Shown here: positions 1-8,314 of the stretch, piece by piece
How the letters are laid out: each line of letters opens with the position of its first letter
Position numbering within the stretch: the first letter of the stretch is position 1
Source: Planctomycetaceae bacterium
GTDB taxonomy: Bacteria; Planctomycetota; Planctomycetia; Pirellulales; Thermoguttaceae
Reading direction: 5' to 3'
DNA length: 19,510 bases
Assembly: GCA_031254675.1 (NCBI GenBank)
Contig: JAIRTV010000282.1
Location: 1 to 19,510, forward strand
Position numbers and translations under genes: made by a program
The notes under the pieces: model-generated
The model's input: only the letters and a program-made list of their open reading frames with translations
Database searches by the model: none
Told to the model about the DNA's origin: nothing

Positions 1-63
1 AAAAAATAGAAACCTATTCTTTTCAGAAATATTACCGGTTGTAATTTTTTAGACACAACAATT

Positions 64-120
64 ACAAAAAGACACGGAATTTCAGTAAAATTATTTTTCT
101 GTCTATTCCGTGCTTTTTGT
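64..120. terminator. Bidirectional hairpin terminator
   Basis: The left arm (64-80) and right arm (105-120) form a 16-bp stem with one bulged base (A72) and a 24-nt loop. The inner half is GC-containing (CACGGAAT/ATTCCGTG) and the outer half is A5/T5, so either strand ends in a U-tract. It lies 29 bases past the stop of the minus-strand oxidoreductase at 149 and would terminate that transcript, and also anything entering from the left on the plus strand. Confidence 0.7.
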
Positions 121-148
121 GGTTCAACAAACCGAATGTTCGTGTTAT

Positions 149-1597
149 TTAGCCAAACGGGTTATAGATACCTTGTTTGGCAACACTTCCTTCATAGAAA
201 CCATCAGCATCCGGCATGACAGGCGGGTTGGCGTTCCAATCCCACACACCTTCCGATGGCATATCGGTTTTGCCCTTTTCAACCGCTTCATCCCACTTAA
301 CGACTTTGCCCGAAAACGCCGCGTAACGACCAAGAACCGCCGTCATTGTCGAATGCGCTCCGTACCAACCATCATTGCGTCTGATGTTTTCACGAATATT
401 TTTGGCATGAACAACATGTTCATAGGCAAATTGTCCGGCGTTTACACCAGTTGTGAACAGCTCTTTGCCGGAAAAATCGTTGAGCCAACCTTTTCCGCCA
501 GCCTCCGAACCACCCGCACCTTTGGTTCCGTGCACGAATTGATTGACCGCGTTGAAGGTATTTCCAATATGACGACATTGACTGAACATTTTGGAACCAT
601 CGGCAAACGTAAATTCGACAAAGAAATGATCCCACGCTTGACCGTGTCGATTACATTGTCCTTTATTTTTCTGATACCATTCGTCCCATGCGGCACGATC
701 AGCAAACGGCGGAGCGGTTCGACGCAACGCTTCTGGACAAGCCTGATTTTGGCGACCGCCCATTGCATTCGCTTCCACCGGATGGCACATAACATCGCCC
801 TTGCTGTGCATCCAGAGCCCCATATCAAGGTTGTGAACGTGCTGTTCGGTAATATTGTCACCGCAAAGCCAAACGAAGTGATACCAGTTTTTCATCTGGA
901 ACGACATTTCACTTTCGCCGGGGCTTCGATGTCGGCACCAAATACCGCCACCGTTCCAATAAACTCGCGTAAACGAAATGTCACCGATCAAACCTTCGTG
1001 AATCTTGCCGATCCAGTTCTGGAATCCCTGATCGTAACGTCGTTGAAGACCAACGGTTACTTTGAGATTTTTTTCGTCGGCGATTTTGTTTGATTCGACG
1101 AGGCTGCGAAATCCGGCGGCATCGACACAAAGCGGTTTCTCCATAAAAACATGAACGCCTTTTTCGACGGCGTAACGATAATGGAGCGGGCGAAAACCGG
1201 GTGTTGTGGCAATCAAAACCTGATCACCAGGGCTAAGACAATCAATCGCTTTTTTGAAGCCATCGAAACCACTGAAAACCCGATCTTCCGGCAAATCAAT
1301 TTTACCTTTATACTTATCTTCGCCTTCTTTTCGCAATGCGTCAGCTTGCCGTTTGGCATTTCCTTCGAAGGCGTCGGTGACCGCGACAAGTTTGACGTTA
1401 TCGCCGACATCCAGACGTTGGCGAATTGCGCCGCTTCCGCGACCGCCGCAACCAACGAGGGCAAGTTTGATCTGGTCATCTCCGGCGGCATGGGCACTGC
1501 GTCCAACAGAAAGTCCGCCAACCAGTGTTGCTCCGGCGGCTAATGTGCCGGAAGTTTTGAGAAAATCACGTCGAGACGTTTGAGTCTTTTTCTGCAT
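149..1597 (-). CDS. Tat-exported Gfo/Idh/MocA family oxidoreductase
   Basis: NAD(P)-dependent dehydrogenase-type protein of 482 aa, predicted to be exported folded by the Tat system. The N-terminus has a twin-arginine motif (SRRDFLK, residues 8-14), a hydrophobic stretch and an AHA-type signal-peptidase site near residue 37. A Rossmann segment follows (LALVGCGGRGSGA, about 45-57), then the family EKP motif (153-155) and the C-terminal alpha/beta domain. The ATG at 1597 is chosen because AGGAG (1606-1610) sits 8 nt upstream and the Tat signal starts there; a longer frame to 1720 has no such support. Planctomycetes carry many paralogues, usually tied to sugar or cyclitol catabolism, but the substrate cannot be read here. 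It is transcribed away from trxB with a hairpin between them, so probably its own unit. Family assignment is secure; function is not. Confidence 0.93.
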   Translation of the reverse strand: MQKKTQTSRRDFLKTSGTLAAGATLVGGLSVGRSAHAAGDDQIKLALVGCGGRGSGAIRQRLDVGDNVKLVAVTDAFEGNAKRQADALRKEGEDKYKGKIDLPEDRVFSGFDGFKKAIDCLSPGDQVLIATTPGFRPLHYRYAVEKGVHVFMEKPLCVDAAGFRSLVESNKIADEKNLKVTVGLQRRYDQGFQNWIGKIHEGLIGDISFTRVYWNGGGIWCRHRSPGESEMSFQMKNWYHFVWLCGDNITEQHVHNLDMGLWMHSKGDVMCHPVEANAMGGRQNQACPEALRRTAPPFADRAAWDEWYQKNKGQCNRHGQAWDHFFVEFTFADGSKMFSQCRHIGNTFNAVNQFVHGTKGAGGSEAGGKGWLNDFSGKELFTTGVNAGQFAYEHVVHAKNIRENIRRNDGWYGAHSTMTAVLGRYAAFSGKVVKWDEAVEKGKTDMPSEGVWDWNANPPVMPDADGFYEGSVAKQGIYNPFG

Positions 1598-1605
1598 ACT
1601 AAAAT

Positions 1606-1610
1606 CTCCT
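1606..1610 (-). promoter_or_regulatory. Shine-Dalgarno AGGAG
   Basis: AGGAG on the minus strand, 8 nt before the ATG at 1597. It fixes the start of the oxidoreductase and excludes the 41-residue upstream extension. Confidence 0.75.
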
Positions 1611-1633
1611 TTGTTGCAAAAAACATAATTTTG

Positions 1634-1670
1634 CGTCCCCTGTGGACGGCATATCGTGAATAAATCACGA
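1634..1670 (-). promoter_or_regulatory. Two tandem hairpins in the oxidoreductase leader
   Basis: CGTCC (1634-1638) pairs with GGACG (1644-1648), and TCGTGA (1654-1659) pairs with TCACGA (1665-1670), each around a 5-nt loop. On the minus strand the promoter-proximal hairpin is followed by the second one, then an AT-rich stretch with a run of Ts, before the Shine-Dalgarno. This could be an attenuator or an mRNA-stability element, but no ligand-binding class is recognisable and small hairpins arise by chance. Confidence 0.25.
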
Positions 1671-1731
1671 ATAATATTGTCAGTATAACCATTTGAGAAA
1701 AACTTCGCAACACTTGTCATCAGAAAAATAG

Positions 1732-1763
1732 CCCTGCAAAAAATTTTCCTATCGTTCGCAGGG
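1732..1763. terminator. Hairpin terminator after trxB
   Basis: CCCTGC (1732-1737) pairs with GCAGGG (1758-1763) around a 20-nt loop. On the minus strand a five-T run (complement of 1724-1728) follows the stem, so it can end the trxB transcript before the oxidoreductase leader. On the plus strand a run of seven Ts follows, so it may work both ways. Confidence 0.5.
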
Positions 1764-1843
1764 TGTTTTTTTGTGTTGATTTGGTTTAGGTTGTTTGGTA
1801 TTTCTTTTTTTCTTTATGTCTTAGTGGATTGTTATTTTTTAAC

Positions 1844-2887
1844 TCAGAGCGAAGCCAGATAACGTTCTGCGTCGAGCGCCGCCATGCAACCTGTACCGGC
1901 TGCCGAAATTGCTTGACGGTAATAATCGTCGGCAACATCGCCCGCCGTAAAAACGCCGGATACACTCGTGTTGGTTCGAAACGGAATCGGTCTTGCAATA
2001 AAACCTTTTTCAGTTAAATCAAGTTTTCCTTTTAGAAATTCGGTGTTGGGCGTGTGTCCAATCGCAACAAACAATCCGGAAACCGCCAATTCCTTAACAG
2101 GTTCACCAACCGTGCTTTTGAGCAAAAGACCGGTAACACCATCTTTATCGTTGCCCAAAATCTCTTCGGGAATACGGTTCCACAAAATTTCGATGGACGA
2201 ATGTTCCATTGCGCGTTTTGCCACAATTTTTGACGCCCGCAATTGGTCACGGCGGTGAATCAAATAAACTTTCGACGTAAATTTCGTAAGATATTCCGCT
2301 TCTTCAACCGCCGCATCACCACCGCCAACAACAGCAAGTGGTTTGTTACGGAAACGCGGCAATGCCCCGTCGCACACCGCACAAGCACTCACGCCGCGAT
2401 TTTTGAAGCGATTTTCGGATTCGAGACCAAGATAATTGGCGGAAGCACCGGACGCAATAATAACTGTTTGCGTTTCATAGATATTGCCCGTCGCTCCGGT
2501 TAATCTGTACGGTAATCGAGAAAAATCAACTTCGACAATATCGTCACTAATAACACGTGTTCCAAAATAAACGGCTTGAGCGCGGATCAGCTCGACTAGT
2601 TCGGGACCGCTCACTCCGGTCAATTCGGGAACACGCGGCGGTAACATGTTTTTTCGACTTTTGGAAATTGCCGAATCAAGATAACCGCTAAGATCGCCAG
2701 GCGGAAAACCCGGAAAATTTTCAACTTCCGTCGTCAAGGCAATTTGTCCCATTGGAAGCCGGTTTTTCTCCTGATTTTCATGAGTAATCGCTCCTTCAAT
2801 AAGAAGCGGCGAAAGCGAAGCACGCGCGGCATAAATCGCCGCTGTCCAACCAGCAGGACCACTACCGATAATAATTGTTTTTTCCAT
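1844..2887 (-). CDS. trxB: Thioredoxin reductase (NADPH)
   Basis: Flavoenzyme that passes electrons from NADPH through FAD and a redox disulfide to thioredoxin; cytoplasmic. The 347-aa protein shows the FAD dinucleotide fold (GSGPAGWTAA, 8-17), the active-site CAVC (169-172) followed by D173, the NADPH fold (VVGGGDAAVEEA, 187-198), an HRR segment (211-213) and the C-terminal FAD motif GVFTAGDV (311-318). It is about 25 residues longer than E. coli TrxB, with the extra residues near 34-46 and about 75-95. The ATG at 2887 is the only start that keeps the N-terminal beta strand intact; no clear Shine-Dalgarno is seen. No thioredoxin gene is in the window. Downstream is a hairpin terminator at 1732-1763. 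Confidence 0.95.
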   Translation of the reverse strand: MEKTIIIGSGPAGWTAAIYAARASLSPLLIEGAITHENQEKNRLPMGQIALTTEVENFPGFPPGDLSGYLDSAISKSRKNMLPPRVPELTGVSGPELVELIRAQAVYFGTRVISDDIVEVDFSRLPYRLTGATGNIYETQTVIIASGASANYLGLESENRFKNRGVSACAVCDGALPRFRNKPLAVVGGGDAAVEEAEYLTKFTSKVYLIHRRDQLRASKIVAKRAMEHSSIEILWNRIPEEILGNDKDGVTGLLLKSTVGEPVKELAVSGLFVAIGHTPNTEFLKGKLDLTEKGFIARPIPFRTNTSVSGVFTAGDVADDYYRQAISAAGTGCMAALDAERYLASL

Positions 2888-3323
2888 AATTTTTGTAATA
2901 AGCTACGCGATTTGTATCGCGAATAAAGTTTTTATTGCAAGAGTTCTCATTCACAAATACAATGACCGTCAAAAACTGTCATTATGATAGTAGTATTATA
3001 TTGGATTGCGGTACAAATTTCCAGTCTCTCGGAATTTATATCGCCTCTGTTTTTCGCAAGATCATAAAGAATAAGGAATTATGAATGTTCACGAGTAAAA
3101 AATTCCTCTCGACAATTTGTTCGGTTGAACGTAAACCTTGAATCTTGGTTCGATTATGTTGACGAAAAAGGCGACAAAACAGCAGATAATATCCATGACA
3201 CAAGACATTGCCAACTCTTGTTGGAGACGAAACAGTTCGTGCCATGCTGCCTACGAATCCCACCAAAATCATTGGAAGATTCTTTTGTGTCTTTGGACGG
3301 CAATATCGTACAACGATGATAAT
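2888..3323. other. Intergenic region upstream of trxB
   Basis: 436 bases between the trxB start and the GTPase stop. It holds the hairpin at 2906-2921 and a 6-bp inverted repeat (AATGAC 2961-2966, GTCATT 2978-2983). Three overlapping short frames cover 3125-3360 on both strands; none has an ATG with a ribosome binding site, and they contradict each other. I see no convincing gene. The trxB promoter presumably lies here, but I find no good -35/-10 pair. Confidence 0.5.
2906..2921 (-). promoter_or_regulatory. Hairpin in trxB leader
   Basis: CGCGAT (2906-2911) and ATCGCG (2916-2921) form a perfect 6-bp GC-rich stem with a 4-nt loop, 18 nt upstream of the trxB ATG. It could affect ribosome access or be part of an operator. 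There is no U-tract, so a terminator is unlikely. Confidence 0.3.
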
Positions 3324-5228
3324 TTATGAAACGGATTCGGGAATCGTCCAATTTTGACATTGTTTAAAGATTTCGGATTCGGCAACTCCGGCTCCGATTC
3401 GGAAACGATCAATCACATCATGCCAAAGTTCTTTGTAAAACTGTTCATAAAAACGTTTGGAGCGAGCAAGAACATAATCTTCCTGAATTTTTCGAAACAG
3501 TTGTGCAATACTTCGTTGTGCATTTTCGGAGCCGGCGTAAAGGATTGCTTCGCCTCCGGCAGTGACTCCGCCCGCCACCGCCACCTCGCCAATCATTTGG
3601 CTTACAACATGCGCTCCCAAAGCAAAACCGCTCATTGCAAATGTTACGGTAATCATCGGTCGTGCCGCGGTGGCAATCGAATCCAGTGAACGAATCCAAC
3701 CAACAATTTTAGGATTTTTTTGTGACCATTCGGTTAAATGTTGGCGAAGTGTTGCGCGAAATTCATCGTTCACCGGTTCCAAAGACGTCAACACGGTATG
3801 GGCGCGTTCAAACAACGCCGCACGATGTTCACCGCCAACCAATTCCAGAATCTCCCGACGCAACACAGGATTTTCCGTCTCAGAAATTTTTTCAAGCCGT
3901 GCAATAAGTCGACTGATAAATTCGGTTATTGCCTGATGTTCCTTGTTATCAAATTCCAGCAACGGATCGACCAAAGAATTTTGTACGCCAAAACAACGTG
4001 ATGAAACAAACCCAGCGACTTTACGAACAGGAAATAAAATTTTGCTACCGACTGTACGATAAACATTATTGACATTTTGTGACCAACCGGGTCTGCCCGA
4101 ATGCCACCAATTCCGAATCTCTTCCGCAAGCAACACCGTTGGCAACCCAGGCCAATCCACAACGGTTTCGCCTACATTTTCAAGCGTCTGCAACGCTTCG
4201 GCAAACCGCAACGACGATTTTTGTACCGTATCAAGATAAGACCAGACTCCTGTTGTTGGATCTTTCAATATTTTTAACGCACCAAGCAAGGTTTGCGATT
4301 TAATGGTATCAAAATGTAATTCCGTCAATATTTTTTCCAAATTGACGGGTTCGCTGAAATTTCCGTTTTCCTGTAATTCGTAAAACGGTAATTCCAACCG
4401 CTCCGCTTGTTCTTTGTTATAAGGCGTAACAAGAACGGTGAGTGGTTTTGTTCCGGTTTCTTCGCAAAATTGTTCTAGCCAACGTGGAAGATGTTGAATA
4501 TCGTTGTTTAAATCGAACATGTTGAACAACACGATCATGGGTTTATTGGCTTCGGAGGCTTCGCGGAAGAATTTTCGGACAGCGGCGTCATTGTATTTTT
4601 GTTCCGTTAAAACGGCAATCAACACATCGGCGGCATGTCTTACCGCTCGGGCGCGTTCCCAATTGATTTCACGGTCAGAGTCAACATCCGGCGTATCCAA
4701 CAACAAAAGCCGATCAGGAACATGGCAACCTTCGCTCCAAAAAAGATGATGATTCTCTGTAACGGACAATGGTTGTTCCGCATTTGACCAAGGAATGAGT
4801 TGGAACGATTCAAAATGGCGAGCAAGAATGGGTTTGAATGATGTTGTTCCGATTGTTTTTGGAACCAGACAAACCGGATGTTTTGTCCCTGAAGCACGAT
4901 GATCGACGGCGCTAAACGATTCGCCCACAAGATGATTGAAAATAAGCGATTTTCCGGTATTTGTACCGCCTGTTACGGCGACAATCAAAAACATTTTGTC
5001 GGAAAGTTGCGGAATGAGTTTCTGTTTGAGCAGGGCGTACCAATCCTCATGTTCTGGCGACGGAACCCCGCAAGACTCTGCCAATATTCGTAACTGGTCG
5101 AGCATACGGTCGAGTTCTAAAACAGATTGAGCAAGTTTCGAAAATTCCATCATCTTATGAATTAAATCAGGATAGAGTGTCCGTAATTTGTGTTTATGTT
5201 CTATTAATTGTCTGTGCCGGTTTGGCAA
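3324..5228 (-). CDS. Dynamin-like large GTPase, membrane-associated
   Basis: 634-aa GTPase. Visible motifs are the P-loop GGTNTGKS (87-94), a possible G2 threonine in SGTKHP (113-118), G3 DTPD (178-181) and a G4-like NMFD (236-239) in place of NKxD. After a long, mostly helical middle there is a hydrophobic Gly/Ala-rich stretch (about 525-565) that could insert in or lie on a membrane, then an amphipathic C-terminal tail. This order (GTPase, helical stalk, hydrophobic patch) resembles bacterial dynamin-like and related membrane GTPases, but the exact family is uncertain. The first start codon is TTG at 5228 with no clear Shine-Dalgarno; ATG at 5153 or 5150 would shorten it by 25-26 residues. 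It stands alone, with 280 bases upstream and 436 downstream, so context gives no role. Confidence 0.82.
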   Translation of the reverse strand: MPNRHRQLIEHKHKLRTLYPDLIHKMMEFSKLAQSVLELDRMLDQLRILAESCGVPSPEHEDWYALLKQKLIPQLSDKMFLIVAVTGGTNTGKSLIFNHLVGESFSAVDHRASGTKHPVCLVPKTIGTTSFKPILARHFESFQLIPWSNAEQPLSVTENHHLFWSEGCHVPDRLLLLDTPDVDSDREINWERARAVRHAADVLIAVLTEQKYNDAAVRKFFREASEANKPMIVLFNMFDLNNDIQHLPRWLEQFCEETGTKPLTVLVTPYNKEQAERLELPFYELQENGNFSEPVNLEKILTELHFDTIKSQTLLGALKILKDPTTGVWSYLDTVQKSSLRFAEALQTLENVGETVVDWPGLPTVLLAEEIRNWWHSGRPGWSQNVNNVYRTVGSKILFPVRKVAGFVSSRCFGVQNSLVDPLLEFDNKEHQAITEFISRLIARLEKISETENPVLRREILELVGGEHRAALFERAHTVLTSLEPVNDEFRATLRQHLTEWSQKNPKIVGWIRSLDSIATAARPMITVTFAMSGFALGAHVVSQMIGEVAVAGGVTAGGEAILYAGSENAQRSIAQLFRKIQEDYVLARSKRFYEQFYKELWHDVIDRFRIGAGVAESEIFKQCQNWTIPESVS

Positions 5229-5508
5229 AATACATTGTCAATAAATCTAATCCCAAAGTAGGGCAAAGTCAATCCGCTTTTTGATTTCAAGCATTTCCGT
5301 TTTTCACATTCCTAATTTATGACACAATTCCGGCAAAAACAGGCAGAGAAATCAAAAGATGGTCTATATTCTGCCAAAACTTTGACCATCTTGTTCGGTA
5401 AAAGATGGTGATCGGAGGTTTATCACGTAACCGAAACTGTTGGAGAGAACTCAGTGATTGCTTTTATTGAAAGATTTGCCAAACTTGATGTTTTGGGTTT
5501 TTCAAGTT

Positions 5509-7212
5509 TTAGCGTGAACCAACTTGTTCCGTATTGAGATTTTGTTGTTCCGAATTATTTTCCTGAACGTCATTTTTTCTGAACGCAACCGTACTAATTC
5601 TTTTGGCGTTTGACGAACCGGAAGAGCTGATCATTTCACGTATTGCGTTTTCGATCATACTGTTTTTGCCGGAGGAATTTTTGGTCGCCGTAAAACGTTT
5701 TCCCAAAATTTCTGGTTTCGAAATACCCAATATTTTGATCTGATTGTCACGGAATTGCCGAACGATTTCGCTGAAATGTTCCGGCTGCCGAACCGCAACC
5801 AAAAAGGCTTCGGCTTCTTTATTTTCGGGTTCGCGTTGGTTCCATTCTTCTAGAATCACCTTGGCTTCGCCGAATCGCATCAACGAAAGCAATGTCAAGG
5901 AATACCATCGCAAACAAAGTATGTCACGGCAACCATCCAAATACGCTAACTCCAACGGAATAATAGCTTTATCCCAATTTCCGGCAGACGCCCGGCAAGC
6001 CCCCGAAATCACTTCCCGTATCAGATCAAGATCTGTTCCTCCCCAAATTGTTGCCGCAAATTCGTACCCTTTTGATTCCTGTAACTCAGCAATATACAAG
6101 TCAAGCAAATGCCGATTAAATTCCACGCGATCAACAATGAGTTCCAAATTCGATTCCAAAACTTGAATGGCTTCGCGTCCATTGCCGCGCAAACGGTGAA
6201 TCAAAGCGAGACTTACCACTGCCATTTCGCGAATACGTAAACGATGCCAAATATCAAGCGTCGTTTGTCCGTAACGAAGTGCCATTTCAAAAGTTCGCAC
6301 CGCAAGATCAAGTTTTCCTTGTTGCTGGAGATGTGATCCCATAAAGGTTAAGAGTTGCATATCCACAGGGAAATGGTCAAGCCCCGCCAACAATATTTTA
6401 GTCATTTCCGTTTCGGGAATTGGCGAAAACGTAAAAGTTTCCCAAATACCATAATACGACGCTAAACGAAGATCAGATTGATTAGTTTGCTCAATTAGTT
6501 GCAAAAAATTGTGTCGGGCATGAACATAATCTCCCAATATTGATTGGGCTTCAGCACGAACAAACAAGGCTTCATGGGAAATTGATTTTCCCTGCTTTTC
6601 CAATTGTTCAAGGGTTTGCAAATTTCGGGTTGCCCATTGTTTTTGTCGGGCGGAATCATGTTGGCGCGAGGGCAATAGAAAACGTCCTGGGGCGGCATTT
6701 AGGCGAATCATCAAATTGGCGGCAGACGGCAAGAGCGAAGCACGAACTTGACCCTGAAAACGCAACCCTTTTCGGAGCGGAATGAGTCGTGGTTCAATAG
6801 TTTCTTCATCCAAATCATGCCGAACTCCATCCAACCGGTAAAGACGATGCAACACCATAACATATAAAGAATTACGTTCAATTTCGTTTGTTAGAAACAA
6901 CCGAAATTCTTCCCATGTCGTCTCATCAAAACGATCTCCGGCATTCATTAAAAGAAGCCAGTTTGCATCGTTCTGTAATTCCGCAAGATCAATTAACTCA
7001 TTGCGTAATGCAGCCGCATCGTTATGATTTTGGGATTGATGATAGGTTATTTTAGAATTGTCGAAATCAAACGACTCTGTTATTGTTGCAACGGATTCCG
7101 TACTAAGAACGAACACAGAATCCGAACACAAACAAGCACTTCGGAGTGATTCTTGTAATCCTTCAAAACCATCCTCAACAATGATGCCAACGGTAATTTG
7201 ATTTTGACTCAT
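5509..7212 (-). CDS. TPR protein with degenerate glycosyltransferase-like N-terminus
   Basis: 567 aa. The first ~115 residues follow the layout of a GT-A/family 2 glycosyltransferase head: a TVGIIVEDG strand (7-15), a segment where the TGS motif normally lies, NDAAALRNE (64-72), and WLLLMNAGD (85-93) where LDADE is expected. The metal-binding DxD and NEE signatures are therefore both altered. The rest is helical with TPR-like repeats (for example about 195-225, 280-315 and 340-360), then a low-complexity Ser/Asn/Gln-rich tail. The ATG at 7212 is preferred because GGAA lies 6 nt upstream; a TTG at 7227 would add five residues. Likely a cytoplasmic scaffold or inactive transferase relative; catalysis is doubtful. 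No neighbouring polysaccharide genes support a pathway. Confidence 0.75.
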   Translation of the reverse strand: MSQNQITVGIIVEDGFEGLQESLRSACLCSDSVFVLSTESVATITESFDFDNSKITYHQSQNHNDAAALRNELIDLAELQNDANWLLLMNAGDRFDETTWEEFRLFLTNEIERNSLYVMVLHRLYRLDGVRHDLDEETIEPRLIPLRKGLRFQGQVRASLLPSAANLMIRLNAAPGRFLLPSRQHDSARQKQWATRNLQTLEQLEKQGKSISHEALFVRAEAQSILGDYVHARHNFLQLIEQTNQSDLRLASYYGIWETFTFSPIPETEMTKILLAGLDHFPVDMQLLTFMGSHLQQQGKLDLAVRTFEMALRYGQTTLDIWHRLRIREMAVVSLALIHRLRGNGREAIQVLESNLELIVDRVEFNRHLLDLYIAELQESKGYEFAATIWGGTDLDLIREVISGACRASAGNWDKAIIPLELAYLDGCRDILCLRWYSLTLLSLMRFGEAKVILEEWNQREPENKEAEAFLVAVRQPEHFSEIVRQFRDNQIKILGISKPEILGKRFTATKNSSGKNSMIENAIREMISSSGSSNAKRISTVAFRKNDVQENNSEQQNLNTEQVGSR

Positions 7213-7810
7213 AGAATTTTCCGACAATATTTTATCTTTTAATTTATCTTTTTAGGTAAAAACAGACTATTTAAATCTTTGTATCGGCATAAAGTTCGTT
7301 CGTAATCGACGTTTTTTATGATTGCGTTTACGAATTGGCGGGAAATGAAGGTTCGTAATATGTTCCTGCCTGATTGTTTTCGAGTCAAGACCAATCGGAA
7401 ATAACGAAATAGTTTGCGGGTTTTGTTGTGAATTTTGTGCCGGACTTTTCGACGGTCAATCAAGATGATTAAATCACTCAATTTGTGTAATCGGAAAATT
7501 CACAATAATTCAAATAAAGTATAGTAATTATACCGAAACAGTAATCTATAATGTCCTCACAAAAAAATCTTTTGCTCAAGTCATCAAATGTCCGAAAAGA
7601 ATAAGAAAAAAAGAGTCTCCTCTTTTCAACAAACATACCAACACAATTGTTCATAACCATTCAACTATTTTAATTTGTATTGTTGTCGGTTTTTTACGTT
7701 CACCGGAATACCTTTACCGAAAAAAAGAAATTTGTCAAAATCGTCATTGTCCGTAGATATAAAATCGTGGTTTTCAAACAGTCGGTGAATTTGGGTAAAT
7801 TACAAAAAAA
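7213..7810. other. Long divergent intergenic region
   Basis: About 600 AT-rich bases between two divergent genes, the TPR protein on minus and the exported protein on plus. Two minus-strand frames (7478-7660, 60 codons, and 7239-7481, 80 codons with a TTG start) overlap by a TTGA junction. They lack ribosome binding sites and have compositions expected of AT-rich random frames, so I do not call them genes. No tRNA or structured RNA is evident. Confidence 0.45.
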
Positions 7811-7814
7811 TTGT

Positions 7815-7842
7815 TTGCATTAGCATTAAAAGGTATTAGAAT
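7815..7842 (+). promoter_or_regulatory. Putative sigma70-type promoter
   Basis: TTGCAT (7815-7820), a 16-nt spacer and TAGAAT (7837-7842). Transcription would start near 7849 and give a leader of about 40 nt before the ATG at 7889. It would drive the 7889/8315 gene pair. Confidence 0.4.
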
Positions 7843-7888
7843 ACGATAGACTATTTTGAAATTGCCGGATTTACGGGTGGAGCGTCCG

Positions 7889-8293
7889 ATGAAAAGGAAG
7901 ATGAAATATTCGATTATTTGGGCTTTTAGCCTTTTGATGTTGAGTTTTTTTGTTTTGTTGATTTGGGGTCAGGCGTTGGCGCAACCGACAAATTTATTGG
8001 AATCCATTCCGCAAGTTGTTGTTCGTCCTCCAGCGGAACCGCCGAAATGGCTTGTTGATTTTTCGCCGTATGAAGACCCGATGAATCCCGCCAGAAAAAT
8101 TCGAGTTATTACAGTAGTCGATCCCGAATCCAAACGTATTGTTGTCTATCATGAAGATTTGGCAACCGGACAAGTTAAATTATTGAGTTGCCGAAATATC
8201 CAGAACGATCTCCTGCTTGATCAATTTAATGCCGTGTCTCCAACACCAAGCGAAATCGAAACAGATCTTCGCCGTTTCAAAAATCAGAACTAA
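7889..8293 (+). CDS. Small exported protein of unknown function
   Basis: 134 aa. A basic N-terminus (MKRKMK) and a hydrophobic core (about residues 7-25) end in ALAQ, a likely signal peptide cleaved after ALA; it may alternatively stay as an anchor. The mature part is Pro-rich at first (VVVRPPAEPPKW), then contains a segment ITVVDPESKRIVVYHEDLA with the look of a small beta-sheet domain. GGAG (7879-7882) lies 6 nt before ATG 7889, which decides the start; a TTG at 7856 would put 11 charged residues before it. The HTH gene begins 21 nt after the stop, so the two are probably co-transcribed. I do not recognise a named family. Confidence 0.75.
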   Translation: MKRKMKYSIIWAFSLLMLSFFVLLIWGQALAQPTNLLESIPQVVVRPPAEPPKWLVDFSPYEDPMNPARKIRVITVVDPESKRIVVYHEDLATGQVKLLSCRNIQNDLLLDQFNAVSPTPSEIETDLRRFKNQN

Positions 8294-8314
8294 CTAAAAA
8301 ACCAAGCGAAAATT

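Noticed and set aside
110..1093. 327-codon plus-strand frame opposite the oxidoreductase
   Set aside because: It is the antisense shadow of the minus-strand oxidoreductase, whose Tat, Rossmann and EKP motifs are clear; the plus frame has no family signature or ribosome binding site.
3068..3319. Plus-strand frame upstream of trxB (TTG start at 3125)
   Set aside because: It reads plausibly, but no ATG or Shine-Dalgarno exists and equally long frames cover the same bases in another plus frame and on the minus strand.
5385..5409. ACCATCTT/AAGATGGT 8-bp hairpin upstream of the GTPase
   Set aside because: There is no U-tract, and the stem is part of a loosely repeated AAAGATGGT segment; not enough to call a terminator or operator.
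7239..7660. Two overlapping small minus-strand ORFs (80 and 60 codons)
   Set aside because: No Shine-Dalgarno, one starts at TTG, and composition (Phe/Tyr/Asn/Lys-rich) is as expected from AT-rich non-coding DNA.
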